This document shows, piece after piece, positions 1 through 13,060 of a stretch of DNA of 64,000 nt (position 1 is the stretch's first letter; every line of letters begins with the position of its first letter). The stretch comes from Syngnathus acus. Taxonomy: Eukaryota > Chordata > Actinopteri > Syngnathiformes > Syngnathidae. The position numbers and the translations under genes are program-made. The notes under the pieces were generated by a model. It did not search any database and was not told the DNA's origin. It saw nothing but the letters and a program-made list of their open reading frames with translations. Location of the stretch: positions 1,176,001 through 1,240,000 of the forward strand of contig NC_051101.1 of assembly GCF_901709675.1 (NCBI RefSeq), written 5' to 3'.

Positions 1-111
1 GTTTGGTGTGCAGGTATAATTATACGCTTAAAATGTTTCTTTTATTGATTTAATATGTGAATATACTTATGTACTTTATTCAATGAGAATTGAGCAAATC
101 TGTTTTTGTAG

Positions 112-189
112 CTAGGCAGGACTTTTTGTATTTCGACCCCATTCCTTCACTCTAGGCAGGACTTTTTGTATTTTGACCCCATTCCTTCA
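112..189. repeat. Two-copy 40-bp tandem repeat
   Basis: The units at 112-149 and 152-189 differ by a single C/T change. Each starts CTAGGCAGGACTTTTTG and ends CCCCATTCCTTCA. It looks like a simple local duplication with no coding content. Confidence 0.9.
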
Positions 190-384
190 GTACATTAAAT
201 AAGATGTTGACGCTCGTGAAAATGGAGGCCAGATGAACAAAGTAGGTTTTTAACCGCATGACTTCCAAAATGCTGGACACATGATACGCAAACGAGATAA
301 TACCTTGGCTGTTCTAGTGCATTCTTCTGTTCAGAACAAAACAGAACAAAATTGGAGGATGTTCTCAAAGAGAAAGAAATGTAC

Positions 385-419
<35 letters not shown>

Positions 420-434
420 GGGGGGGGGGGGGTG
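385..434. repeat. (GT)n microsatellite followed by G run
   Basis: A run of GT dinucleotides passes directly into about 14 consecutive G residues. Confidence 0.9.
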
Positions 435-1560
435 TAGTCAAACGAGGCTGCAAATAGACGTGGAGCTTCTCACAGGTCATATTGTTTGTTTGTTGGCTTC
501 AGTTTCAGATTTACATATTTGAAGACTATAATGGAAGAATTTTAACAGCAAAATGGATGGCCATTTCCTGCAACGTATCGTGACTGGAAGAGCAATTAAA
601 TGCCCGTCCACTAGATTGCAGGAAAGTGTATCGGCACCTGATGCCACTCATCGCACAACATAGTTGTGTTTAACTGAACAGGACCTGATTTCAGGAAGGA
701 AATGGACCTGAGGGTACTTTAACAGATTGGTAGTCACCACAGGAACCACTCAGACTTGTAGGTGAGGCTCATTTACAATTTATGCTAGCATGCTAGCTTC
801 TACGCCACATCTACCATGGTGACCCAAGTTAAGGCATTTTACTATTCACTATTGATTTATTCATTATCTCCTGAATTAACCAGCCAGTCCATCAATGATC
901 ACGTTAACTATGTCTGAATTTCCATCACATCTATTTTTCGATGAACTTAGCAGTTGAGATGTAAATTACGACCGACGTGCCGTCTCCCTTGGAGGCAATT
1001 TGCCTCATGTAACGTCTCACTTGTTTTTGTTTTGGTGGGGGGCGACTGACACTTCACAAAGAGAAGGCAGCTAATATCATTTGAGTCTTGTTTTCTCAAT
1101 GGCCCGTCACCTCGGTCATTTGACATGAGAGGATTTGTTTACTTGTTTGTTTATTTTATGAGATGAGTCTTCTCGATTGCGGCGATGGGGTAAATGACAA
1201 GACGAGGAGGCGAACACAAAACATGTCTCTTGACTCCCTACACAAAAGTGACTGTTTACACAACAAGGTAGTCTATTTCAAACCGTTCGTGTTTTTCATC
1301 CCTTTGAACACGGAAACATGTAAATTCCTTCAACCTTCCTAATTAAAGCGGCTCGATTTTTCTATTTTCCAAATTGGAGCCCTTTGCATTCATCATCACC
1401 CAAAAAGGTAGCTCGTTGTTTCAAAGAGATTGCTGAGTCACCCCACTCCTTTAGACATGAAATCATCATTACTTGAGTCCTGTGAGATTTTTCCACTCTA
1501 AATGATGTGTCTTGTCTCTGCCAAGCCTGCGCATCCTGGAGATTTATTTTGGATGCAAAG

Positions 1561-1575
1561 CACCAGGGGGCGCTA
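1561..1575 (+). promoter_or_regulatory. Candidate CTCF site, forward orientation
   Basis: The sequence CACCAGGGGGCGCTA agrees almost perfectly with the vertebrate CTCF core (CCASYAGRKGGC followed by GC). It lies about 650 bp upstream of the nectin start codon. The match is seen directly; binding is inferred. A second core in the opposite orientation lies just upstream of exon 2. Confidence 0.5.
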
Positions 1576-1889
1576 AAAGCCACACTGACTCCCATGCATT
1601 GCGCAATCATTGAACCGGTGACAGTTTCTGGATTCTCTCTTGGATTCTCGCATACATTCAATCAAAATCTAAGTCATTTCTACAAATTCACTTCTTCAAA
1701 TCTTATATTTGGATACACTGGGTGGATCGCTAATGCAAGTGCAGCAAACAACGTCTCCAAGTTGTGTTTTCTTTCGCCCCAGGCCCATAGGATGGATTCA
1801 AGTGCTTTGGGCTATTGCAACAAGTTGTACACAAAACACTCCCACGTAAGTGAAGAAAAACTCAAGTCGGGACTTGAGGTTGGGAAGGT

Positions 1890-2219
1890 TAGGGGGGGGC
1901 GGGACTGTGACACCCCCTCCACCGGATGACGTCACCCGATTCTCTCGGACGAGGGATTATTTGTTGGAGCGCAAGCAGCACGGCAATGCACGCTCACGGT
2001 CGGTAGTCGAAAGTGAGTCAGCCCGCCGGGAGTCAAAGAGGAGAATCGTATATCTGTGTGCTATCACGGAATTCAACTGAACACGCTGCAGCCTGGAGGC
2101 GACTTTTTAAGGGCGAGATTATACCCACATCGGACTTTTTTCCCCCCCCTTTTCCACCCCTCGTCTCCTTTCCCACTGACGAGAACCTGCTGTCGCCCCT
2201 GGAACATTTCGGAGCGACC
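1890..2219 (+). promoter_or_regulatory. Putative promoter and 5' UTR of the nectin gene
   Basis: This stretch is richer in CpG than its surroundings and leads directly into the signal-peptide exon. It contains a perfect CRE palindrome TGACGTCA at 1927-1934 and an AP-1 type TGAGTCA at 2014-2020. No TATA box stands out. A pyrimidine-rich run lies at about 2138-2155. The transcription start cannot be placed from sequence; somewhere between 1930 and 2080 is plausible. Confidence 0.45.
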
Positions 2220-2304
2220 ATGGCCGGAGAAGACCCCCTTGCGAGTCGACAAGACTGCATCAAAGCGCTGCTTTTGCTTCTCGCCTCGACACTTTTACTG
2301 CACG
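2220..2304 (+). CDS. nectin2: Nectin exon 1: start codon and signal peptide
   Basis: The ATG sits in a strong Kozak context (GCGACCATGG) and is the first ATG in this frame, although the frame is open further upstream. The exon encodes 28 residues with a leucine-rich hydrophobic core (ALLLLLASTLLLH) and ends one base into a glycine codon. The donor is CACG|GTAAGG. The remaining two bases come from exon 2, giving H-G-A-S-G-Q-R, so cleavage near ASG|QRV is likely. Confidence 0.9.
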
Positions 2305-2643
2305 GTAAGGGAAATTCCGAATTATAGTTTTGTCCATTAGCAGTTTCAATAACACCTTGACCACCTGTCACGGCGGTGAGACGACGCGGAAGTCCAACCT
2401 GGTTACCCTCACAGCCGTTTTTAGGATCTAAACATTGGTTGGAATATGAATTAAGACGACTTTGCTTACCTACCATGGTCGCGTGCTTGTGAATTTCATA
2501 TTCTCGTCGCGTTTTCAGTCTCGTTTCGCTCACTTGAGCCTGAGTTTCGGTGAGTGACGTAGTGGCTGTTTTAAGGTGTGGCTCCGCGGGGCTGCAAGGT
2601 GTCTGCTTGCAGGTGATTGACAGCTGCGTCCGCTCACGACATA

Positions 2644-2718
<75 letters not shown>

Positions 2719-5700
2719 TTATGACCTTGTAGCCATGTCCCAAAACCACTCATCTCCCTTTGCCATGCTTGCTTTTTTCCCCGGCACACATCAACCTCGG
2801 TTGGTTCCACTTGACTTACAGACCCTGCAAACGTGCTCTTAATGTACTCGAGAGAATAGCAAAGTGGAAGCCAATTTGTTCTTTATTTGCTTAGGTCCAA
2901 CTTTTTCCCACTCCTTTTTCTCTCTCATAACATTCCGAGTCTCATTCACCAAGCAATTGATTTGACATCCTTTCCCATGATGTCTACGATAAACCCTCAC
3001 CTACTCGCGGATTTGCGGTTATTGCACCCATCCATTTATTTATTTATTACACATTCCTTTCTGTCGATAACACCCGAGAATTCCGCGAAAGCGTAGTAGG
3101 TATAAATCGAAGCTAGAGTTGGCCACGGATACCAAGTACTGATGATACTAGTACTTTTGATATGTAAAATTTACCCCAAAACAATGACTGATGATTTTAT
3201 AGGACAACCTCTATATCCCACGATTCTTAAGAAATGCATGCGCTACTGCGTTAAGGTTCGGCGATTGACTTTGCCAGTGCAAGGCCTTATGCTTCACCCC
3301 CTGATGAAGCATTAGCTAGCATACTATCTTAAATAATAGGCCAGCAAAAACTGAGGCCAAGCGCTGTATATGTTCTGCTAACAAGAAAACCAAATGAAAT
3401 AAAATTGTAGTCTGTGTGTGACCCACTGTACAGTATATACGAATACGTCCTCTGAGCAGTCCGATTTGCTTGTTCCTCAGTGTGACTATCTAAAAACACC
3501 CCTGCCAAATTTTGGTGACATTCACTGAAAGGGGCCGCGCGCATGAATGAGCCTCCCGTAGATGGGCGTGATGCCGACGTCCATCTCGGAAAATGCGTAT
3601 TTTTCCTCTGGAGTCGGTCGAGAAAGAACAGGTGTCAGGCCGCTCGCCCGGAGTGATGCAGTCAGTAGAGCGAGCATCCGTGGCATGCGGCTAACTTATT
3701 AGCATATGAATGCGAGCGCCGTGAAAACCAGTTGAACATTTTCTCAGCTTCCTCTGCGCCTGGGCTGTTTGTTTTGTGCAGTAATTAGGGCAAGTATGTT
3801 GCACCCACCGCAGCCAAACACTCTTTTCCAAATGTTCAGCGTTGCTCGTGCGTTCACACTGGTGACTTATTCATGCTTTTTATGTTCACTTTGATTGCGC
3901 AGAGCATGGAGTATTCTAGTGGTGGTGGTTGTGGGGGCGGGGGGCACAAAACAAAAGCTTTTCCATATTTATGAGTGGAGCGCAATGCAAGGCTTAAGCG
4001 GTACGGACAGAAACATTCCTTTTGGCTTTTCTTGCATTTAAATCATTTGATTTGTGCATCTTGAGATGACACACTTCTCATACCTGTTGTGGGGCCTTGA
4101 CTGCAAGCACTCGGGTGCCCAGCCGTCCTTTCTGCCCGGTCGAGCCGAGTGGCTTTTACCCGCTTTAGAAAGTTTCATGCTGAATTGAAATTGAGCTGAT
4201 GCATTTTTAATTAAGGCCGACTTGTGCTGTTAAATGCTCACTGCATGTCAGAAAGTACTACATTGACTTACTCGGGTGTCAGGTTTTTTGAAATTGTGAG
4301 CTGTAATGCCCTCACGTGTGAGCAAGTAGAATCCAATGCAATACAAAAGTAGTGGGCTTGATCAAGTTTATAACAGCTTGCGTGACCTTTAAGTAGTGGC
4401 GTCACGATACCAGAATTTCAGTAGTCAGTACCAATACCTGTGATTTACCACGATTCTTGTTACTAATTCGGTACCACGGTAAAAAACAACAGAATCCACT
4501 TACTTTTAAAATCACTAATTTATTTAAAACTGCTTAAACCATATAGTACATTTTATACATTAAAAAAGAGCAGCAGTGGCATGCAGCCTTCAAGTCACCT
4601 CTATAAAAACAAGCAAGACTGATAATAAATAGCAATATTCAACTATATACATTAAAAAAGAGCAGCAGTGGCATGGAGCCTCTCAAACCTCTCAAGCATT
4701 TTTTGCACGTTGGGTTGTTCGAATCTATAATTGCTCCGGTTGCATCCGCCTCAAATGCAAAAGATTTCCACACACACGACTCTGAGCGACCTGGCTTCTC
4801 AACAAGCCACGGGCGTGTTGGACTTCCACTTGCTGAAGCCATTGTCATGAAAGACCGAAAGTTTTCTTCCTCAGCGCCGCTGACTGCTGCTCCGTGCTGC
4901 TCGCATGCACCTTGAGTTTCGACAAGCATCGACACAGCTCGCCGAGTGAAAAGTTAAATATTCGGTAGTCTGTACCACAATAAGCAGCTATCGATGTATT
5001 TCTTGCATGTTTGTACCGAATTGTTACTGAAAGTATCGGTTCTTTTGACAACACTACATTTAAGACTAGAGAAAGATGGAAGTCCAAGCAGTGACGGACT
5101 TTACTCAATTTAGATCAGCATGCAAGCTGCTGGCGTCGTTATTTGTTCTCAAAGGTAGCCTTTATGGTCTCGGTCATTTTACACTTGCATGACATTTGCG
5201 ACTTTAAATAAGATGGTAAAGTTCAAGCGCTGGGATGAATGGCAAATATGAGCTACTCAAACTAGCAGCTTGTGAGGCAGCTCCATCAACTCAGCTCATC
5301 AAAGGTGAAGCGTTGTTTTATGCTGCTGGTCTTTTGACGCTTTTTACCTTTCATGTAAAAGTGATGGTATGGGTGGTTCCTTGCTAACTTTAGCTTCTTG
5401 TGTTAGCTGCTAGCAAGAGGCTGATAGCCATCAAAGTTTTCGAGCTTGTACATTGACTGCAACCCAATAGGAATGTGCGTTTGACTACATTTCCCCGACA
5501 GACTAGAAGGAAAATTGACAAAACTATGAATGAATAATTTCAATGATGCCTTTGCTGTTGTTTTACTGTCGTAATATAAGGGTGGTTCAGCGATATCCGC
5601 AAAACTGAAACCAGTGCAATGCCATGGCTCCTCCCACGGCAAAGGAGCAAGAGATGTGGGTCACTAAGGCTTGGCCCGTTACCATGGTGATGTTTTTATT

Positions 5701-8700
5701 GAAGAGGACTCTGCTTATGTGGAGGGGAGTTTTGGGGATGGGGGGGGGGGCATTGTGTCTTTCTGGCTGAGTAAGCTGCATGCGTGCGGGGGGGTGGCTG
5801 GCTGGCCGTCCGCCTGAGAAACTGGCGGGCACGCAGGCTCATGCTGGAGGAGGCCGACTCGCTGACTGCTCTTAAATGAATCGCAGCACGTTTGCTTCGC
5901 CTTTGAGGAGACCGCTAAAAAAATATTTGGGATGCAAAGTTATGCCGAACGGTATTTGCTCTGCTTTGTTTCAGCCGTTAGAAAAAATGTGTTCTTTTTC
6001 AAAAAAAAAAATTCTGATGAATCAAGCTTGCAGCAAGCGATAAAGAGGGCCCCCACCCACCTCGCCTCTTTGCCACCCCCTCCTCTACTGTCTAGTAAAC
6101 ACAGACAAGAGCCTTGTTCTCATCATTTTGTTCCCTCCTTTATTTGACCCCCCCTTCGCCCCTGGTCCAGTGCTTTTGTCTGAGTGACAGTAGTCATTGG
6201 TGTATTCAAATCTTCACCGCGCCCCCGCCGGACTCAAGGCCACGCCGTTTGCAGCAGGAATGAGACGATGGCTCGGGGCGGAAAAATAGCCTGACGTGGC
6301 CCGTCAACACGGTTGCTGTGCTGGATTTCATCCGGCAGTTGACTGCTTTCTAAACGCTGTCCTTTTACCTTCATAGTTTGGTTTCTTAAAAAAACAGAGA
6401 ATCGGAATGTGTTGCAAGAAATCATACGAGAGCACTGGTGTTTGTAGTAGCCGCCTTGCTGCTGAGCTGAGCCAAGCTGGCGTTTATGAGCTGTAACCGG
6501 CGGCCCACGTGCAGCAAGAGGACTGTGGCGCTGCCAAGCCCTGGCCGGCACCATTCATCATCAGCGCAGCTCTGAACGAGCATTATTAAGAGCAACCTAA
6601 TTGATGGATCAGCCAGCGTTCATCCTTTTTGCTGCCTAATAAAAGGAGGAACCGCCAAGTGCTTAGTATCTCATTAGCGCTCACTCTGCTTTTTTTTTTT
6701 TTTGCATTTGTTGATTTTAGTGCTAATGATTGCGCTGCTTAAGTCTTATCATGAGGGCGCTGGAAATGAGTTGTCCTCTCTGGTCCGACTAATGTCAGGA
6801 TTCTCTAAAGGTCGCGCGTGTGTGCTTTTCTAGGTGTGGTCTAAAACCTTCCAAGAAAGCGAGTACCGTATTTTTCGGACTAAAAGTCGCTCCGGAATAT
6901 AGGTCGCATTAGCCATAAAATGCACAATAACGTGAAAAAAAACCCATATATAAGTCGCTCCGGAGTATAAGTCGCATTTTGGGGGAAATTTATTCGACAA
7001 AATCCAACACCAAGAACAGACATGAACGAGCAACAACAGGCTAAACGACGAGGGGTGTCAATGAGCGTGTTGGGTTTTAGGTTGTGAACCAGAAACGCAA
7101 ACGCAGCTTCACTAAGCGGTCTGCGTGCGTGAGTCTGCGTGCATGCGCGCGTATCATTCTCATCAGCTGCTGTTATCTTGCGCAGACATGGCATCTGAGG
7201 AAGTCCTCTTGTAATGGCTTCCTCATTTAAGCGAGTCCCTTCTCAAGACACCATTCCCGCCACATTCTTGCCACAAAGGCTCACGTTTATGTGAGAATGG
7301 CCGACTTTGATGTGCAATCTTGTGAAAGGGGTCGGGCCAAAAAACACGGCAGCATTTGGGATTTAAGTGTCAGGAATGGGAATTTTAGTTGTTGCATGTG
7401 CAGTCCAAGCCTGGCGGCAAAGCCTCTTCATGAAACACAAAAACTCCACAAGCCAGACAAAAAGTCTGGGGGAACTCTGCGACGGCTCCTTTTTAAACCC
7501 CCCGTGTGCATGGCTGCCGACGTGCTGAGGTCATACTGAGGGGCTCATTTGTAATTTAGTGAAGGCACCCTCTCAGCAGGTTTGAGCGTGAGACTCATTG
7601 AAGAACCTTCCGTTGCGGACTGCGTTGCGGACTGTACGAAGGGCTGCGAGCGGTCACCTTTCTCATGTTTATTACAGCCTGGCTGCTATTCTGCCCGCCC
7701 CCATGTCTGCCTTTGTCATATTCTTTCATTTCACAAATCTCCTCCATGGAACACAACTGTAGAACCCATGTGCACCACTTCTCATTCCCTTCAAGTGTCT
7801 AAATGCAGTCAGCGGTTTGCGTTATCGATCGCGTATTGAACGGCGGCAAATGCGGTGTCCTTACGTGATATTGAAAACGTTGAAAGCTGCGCCAACGGCG
7901 GCGCCGCCGCCCCACACGTGTCCATCACCTTCCCACTGTCCTCGTTACACGCACGGAACACTTTGGCAAATGATTCTTTTTTTGGACGCCGTCGCTTGGC
8001 AGGGGAAGAATGATCTCTTCCATTGATTGAGAAGAATCCTGTTGCCTTTGTGGAATTGCTCGTTGATGAATCGGGTGCCGAAGTCAAATGGAGAAAAGAC
8101 CTGAGTGCTCTCCATTGCTTCGGGGGCCGCTGTCTTCTCAACGTCTTATCTGCTGAGAGAATTCCACTACGTTTGAGCTTTTGCAAAAACTTGCATTCTT
8201 CCCAGTCGAGCCGCCTCGCAAGGTTCCAGTCAACATTTATGGAACCTGTAAAAGCGTCTGACTTTTATGTCGGGCAGCTCTATTTTAGCTGCCATACGTT
8301 GTCCCCCTTCCCTTTCTTAACAACACGTCAACAGCATCACCACAGCCAGATGCAGCCTGACTAATAATACACACGTGCGTCTTCATTACATCGGCCGTTG
8401 ACAAGGTCATGTCACAATTCAGGCTCGGGCTCACGATGACTGTGGAGCAGGAAATTGAATTTGGTGCGAACAGGGCCTCACGCAGGTCTCTGGATGTTGT
8501 CACTCGCGCCCCAAATCTTTTTTCGCCTGCTTCCAATTCACGCTTGCCCCCGCCGTTGCCCCTGGGGATGGTGGGTGAAAGACGACACTCTGCCGTCAAA
8601 AAGAAGGTATCCTTTCCGGCACATGGAGTGAAACTTCTATAGTCAAGCGGAATGTGTTCGCAAGTTGTGCTGACCTGGTTCGAATTTCCGAACAATTTTA

Positions 8701-11700
8701 ACGAAACATTAATTCAGAACCTTTGATTACCCTGCTGAGTGAAAACCTCGGCTCACCATGTGAGAGTAAATCTCCGATTTCCTCGGGGGAAATGTTCGTG
8801 AAAATCTGGGGCACAGTCTAGAGAAGTTTTACACACAGTGGTTTCACACGCAGAAGGTTTATGTGTGTCGGGCGCTGTCCGGTTGTGTTTGGAACAAGTT
8901 TTCTACCGTTCTGATTGGTCGCTCCGCAATTTGGCCACTCCACAATTTGGCCGCTCCGTTTAGCTCGGATGGCTTCCCCTCCCGGCTTTGGGCGTCTTTG
9001 ACCGTTGACGTCTCCTTCCCAACTTCCTCTGGCTGTCATTTGGACCTGCATAATTGAGCCATCTGCTCGCACCGCATGGTCCGTTTTTTTGGTAATTGGA
9101 ACGTGCATGGCTTCCTTCCCTCCCTGCAGACGAGTTTTTCCACGCCCGCAGCTTAACAATGTCGTTTGTTATTGATTTCCCCTACCGGGGCTCAGACTGA
9201 CCTTTTGCACCGGTTGACTGTATCGAGCCTTCACTGAACATTGAAGAAGTCTTCAACGGTGTGTGTTGCTCTTGTGGATTTCTGTCTTAGCTGCCGCGGG
9301 GAACTGCGGGGAGACTGCGTCTTGGCAAACAGGGGAGGCAGGCGGGCGGTCGTCCACTCTGCCGTCTAGTCGGTGTCACCGAGGCCCCGCGGGCGTATGC
9401 CCTCTTCCTCAAGCCCTGCCCCATCTTTTAAAGTGAATCACTTGAATCGCTTACTCCCTGCCGTCCTTCCCATCCCCTCCCACTTTGCTCCTCTCGCAGC
9501 AAGGTGTCGGCTGATTCGTGAGTTGAGCTCCGACACGGCACAGTCATGCAGGGTGTGCGGTCCAAGAGACAGAAGAAGCTTTAAATGATTTTGGGGGTCA
9601 CTGTGATGCCAGCCGTTATTAGGGAAGTAGAACTTTAGTAGACAGGCTGACAGGGGGACTTTTTAGGATGCCTTTGTGTAAACTAAAAGGAGCATTTGCA
9701 AATTACAAGTCCCCCAGGCTCCATCCAACAACTTTTGCCTTCTCGTTGGTTTCATGCTTCTGAACAATTATCACGTTGAAAATCGACACCCCAGTCGGTT
9801 CTTTGTCAATGTGGTCACAATTTGGCACCAAGACAAAAGTGCACCGATAGAAGAAGAAGAAGAAAAGGGGGCAAGCCAACAACACGACCGTGGGAAGTGA
9901 GGCCCAAACAAGATGGATGCAGTTTGTTGGACTGGCGTGGACGTGAGCGACCTTCTTCACCTCGGCCCCTTGTTGGGGTCTTCCTTCCTTGGTTCTCTGG
10001 TCGCGTTCAACTAGCACGTCCGTGGCTCTTCCTTGACATTGTTATGCGATGCTTCCTTTCCCCGACACGGGATGCGTGGCCGCCTCGTCTCAACTTTGCG
10101 TGCCCTATTTTGCTTTCCTCCTCCACTGCCTCAGCCACGAGCCCCCTGCTCCTCACTCTTGTTTATTTCAATACGGGGGCCAGGTTGAGGCGGGGCCGTC
10201 AAGCGAGGAAGGGAGGAGATCCGGTCCGCTCGACAGATGCAGATGTGAGGAATAGGCAACATGAGCAAAAGTATTGGGACACGTGAAGGAAATACAAAGT
10301 TGAGACGCTCTTGGACAAACGGCGACCGATTTATTGACTCATTTAAGAATGTTGATGGTGTGGAATCAATTGTGCGCTGCTGTTTATTTAGCATCAACTG
10401 GTTTGCTGTCAGAAGGACAATGCGGTGTCAAAGATGGCGCCAAATAATCGCTTAGATGAGCCACCTTTGATTTTTCAAACGGAGGTCGATGGCTTTAAAA
10501 CGCCGTTAAAACATGCCAAATGCTTTTTTCTCATTTTAAATAAATAAACAAGCACTTTAATCAAATGATGCGTTTTTAAAATTAGATTTCTCTCTCGCTA
10601 AATGTATATCGTATATATCTGAATAAATCACGCTTTCCCCTCATTTGGTCTTTCCTTGTAACTTGGTTTTGGATCTAATGAGCTCACATTTTGCACATGT
10701 AGTGACATTTGCGAGCCTGGAATGACGCTGGCTTTCCGCCGCGCATCTGGTCTGCCCTTTTCAAAAAGTCGTCCTCAGAAGATGACATAATTACGCAGCG
10801 TCGGCATGCCATGAGCTGACTTTGGCCGCATTGGGAGACCTTATATGCGGCGTGTAGCCTGACCGCGATGCTCTAGAGAGCCACTCGCCACCCGGCAGGT
10901 TCTCTTTCAAGCCATCCAGGGTAATATTGGGGGGGGGGGAGGCGGTTCATATCCCTGACAGGCTCGACTTGCATACATTAGTCAGGTGGAGTGGACGTAC
11001 TCCACTTTCCGCTTGCTCCGGGGGTTAATTGGTCATAAAGGAACGTGATGGTGGCCATGAGATCATCATTAAGTCACTCTGATTGCATATCGAAGGCATA
11101 ATTCAACATTTCACCGCGTCACCGGAAGGAGTCGAGTTGATTGTCGCAAGCATTTGATGAAATTCCCTCCGGCGGGGGATTCATTCTGCTCCCCGCGTTT
11201 CATCCTCTGGCGCATTAAGACCGAGTTATGTGCCGAGTCGGGTCAATTTGACTCAGCTGGAGACGGACGTCTGTTTAAAGAGCGGCATCAACAAGCGGCG
11301 AACGCAGTTTAATATTTGCTGCTCCAGAAGGTGAAGTTGAATCTTTCGTGAGATGACGATTAGAGCCCGGCCTGTGCTTCTGGTCTGGGCTACCGGACTG
11401 AAGTGATAGTTGGATGCCACAGGCTTGCGAGCCCATCTCCAATATTCAAGGATATTTGACTGACTACGAGACCACACTGGCAAATAGTCGGACTCGCTGA
11501 GCTCCACATAATTAAAGGCCATGCCGATTCGTGGACCGTCTCATTAGATTTTATTGCCGTTATTTTTTTAAGACGATAGCAATTCACAAGAACGTAACCG
11601 CTTCTTGTTCATGAATTAACTTGTACAAATTTTGAAGGCGGCGACAATTGTGTCTTTGGCAGCCTGCCTGCGGGCACTTTGTGTCTGCGCGCATCAATTG

Positions 11701-12600
11701 TGGCTTTCCACCGTTCCAAATTGTTACTTGAGTGTAACACAAGCGTTTTGGCGTCACACTTGAGTCAGCATGTGTTTTGAAAGCGCCGTTATGTTGTTAA
11801 GCAAAGAGGCGGAAATGTCCAGCTGTAAACAGCGGCTGGCCAGACAGCCTGCTGACAAATCGGAAGTCCGGCTCCTTCTGGCACAAAATCATTCGATCGC
11901 CTGACACTTGACAAAACTGATTTGCCGCCCCATGCGTGATAGGAGTGGGGGGCATCACGTGTGGCCGGCTCGCCGGGGCAAGCGGCGAGGTGAGTGGTGG
12001 CCGTGCTGTCGGAGGTAAATGGATGTTGGCAGTAGCTAAAGGGAGGCGTAAGGCCGTTAGCGTCGGCCCCGGTAATGAGGCACAGGTGCAACGCCAGGAT
12101 AGAGACGAGTGATGGCCAAAATGGGGAGAAACGACTGCATTGGGAACACGCTGATGCTTCTCCAGCAGGTGCCCATCAGTCAGTAACCAAAGGACGAGTC
12201 TCAAGATGGCTTATGACTCTCGTTCTTACCCCTCCCTCCCCCCTTCATTTGCATCTATTTTTGGCGCCTAGTTAAAGAGTCATGACGAGGAGACATCCCA
12301 AACAAGAGTGACTGAGTTCTAATTCTGCGTTTGTAGCCTGTGATGGTTGCAACCGCATATAGCTCGGCCGACGTGGGCATTGGGAAACTTCTCGTTTGCC
12401 ACCATGGGAACATCCTGCCCCAAAAATGAGCAAAGCAGACCACGAGCAAAGCGATTAAGTCAGCGTGTTAATCCAACGTCGAAGGAAATGAATCAAGCGT
12501 GCGCCTGGATGTCGGCGGCAGAACCGTCCTCGTTGCTGCTGGCGACAGGGAGTGTGTACGTGTGTGTGTGGGGGCGGGGTGCGCATTTGTGTGCGTGTAT

Positions 12601-12636
<36 letters not shown>

Positions 12637-13023
12637 ATGGGTGTGTGTGTGTGTGGGGAGGGTTGCATTCTTTTTTCTTTCGCCTGGCGTCTATGCTGCT
12701 TTGGACTTAATGTTGCGCTGACGGACACTTTTAAGACACCTCTAGCCATATCAAATCCAGTTTTTCATACAATCAGGTTTAACCTGCCAAAATTTGATTT
12801 GTGTCGTTTATTAACCATTTGTCCTTTAACACAATGAGGAAATTGGGAAGCAACATCTTTGTTTTTGAAGCATTTGCCCACATGTCTGAGTATGGCGGGG
12901 AATGGCTAATGGTGAAGTGTACACTCGCCTGTTTTGTGTGGAGACACCATGAGTTTGATTCCCACATATGACGATGCGTGCATGTGCGTGTGTGTTTGTG
13001 TGCATGTGTGTGTGTGGGGGGGA

Positions 13024-13060
<37 letters not shown>

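Larger units (their letters stand above)
1..1560. other. Upstream non-coding flank
   Basis: No convincing exon is visible on either strand. The stretch holds a 38-bp sequence present twice in tandem (112-149 and 152-189, one mismatch) and a GT repeat running into a G run (about 385-432). The rest looks like unique AT-rich intergenic DNA. Confidence 0.6.

Noticed and set aside
2033-2749. Minus-strand frame of 238 codons beginning with a long Cys-Val run
   Set aside because: It is created by the CA microsatellite and the opposite strand of exon 1 and its 5' UTR; no domain is present.
6830-7194. Apparent protein similarity between frames near 6830-7194 and 63175-63417
   Set aside because: Both are minus-strand readings of copies of the TA-flanked repeat, not a gene family.
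12468-12837. His-Thr and Cys-Val rich frames on both strands
   Set aside because: Translation of the GT microsatellite at 12552-12657.
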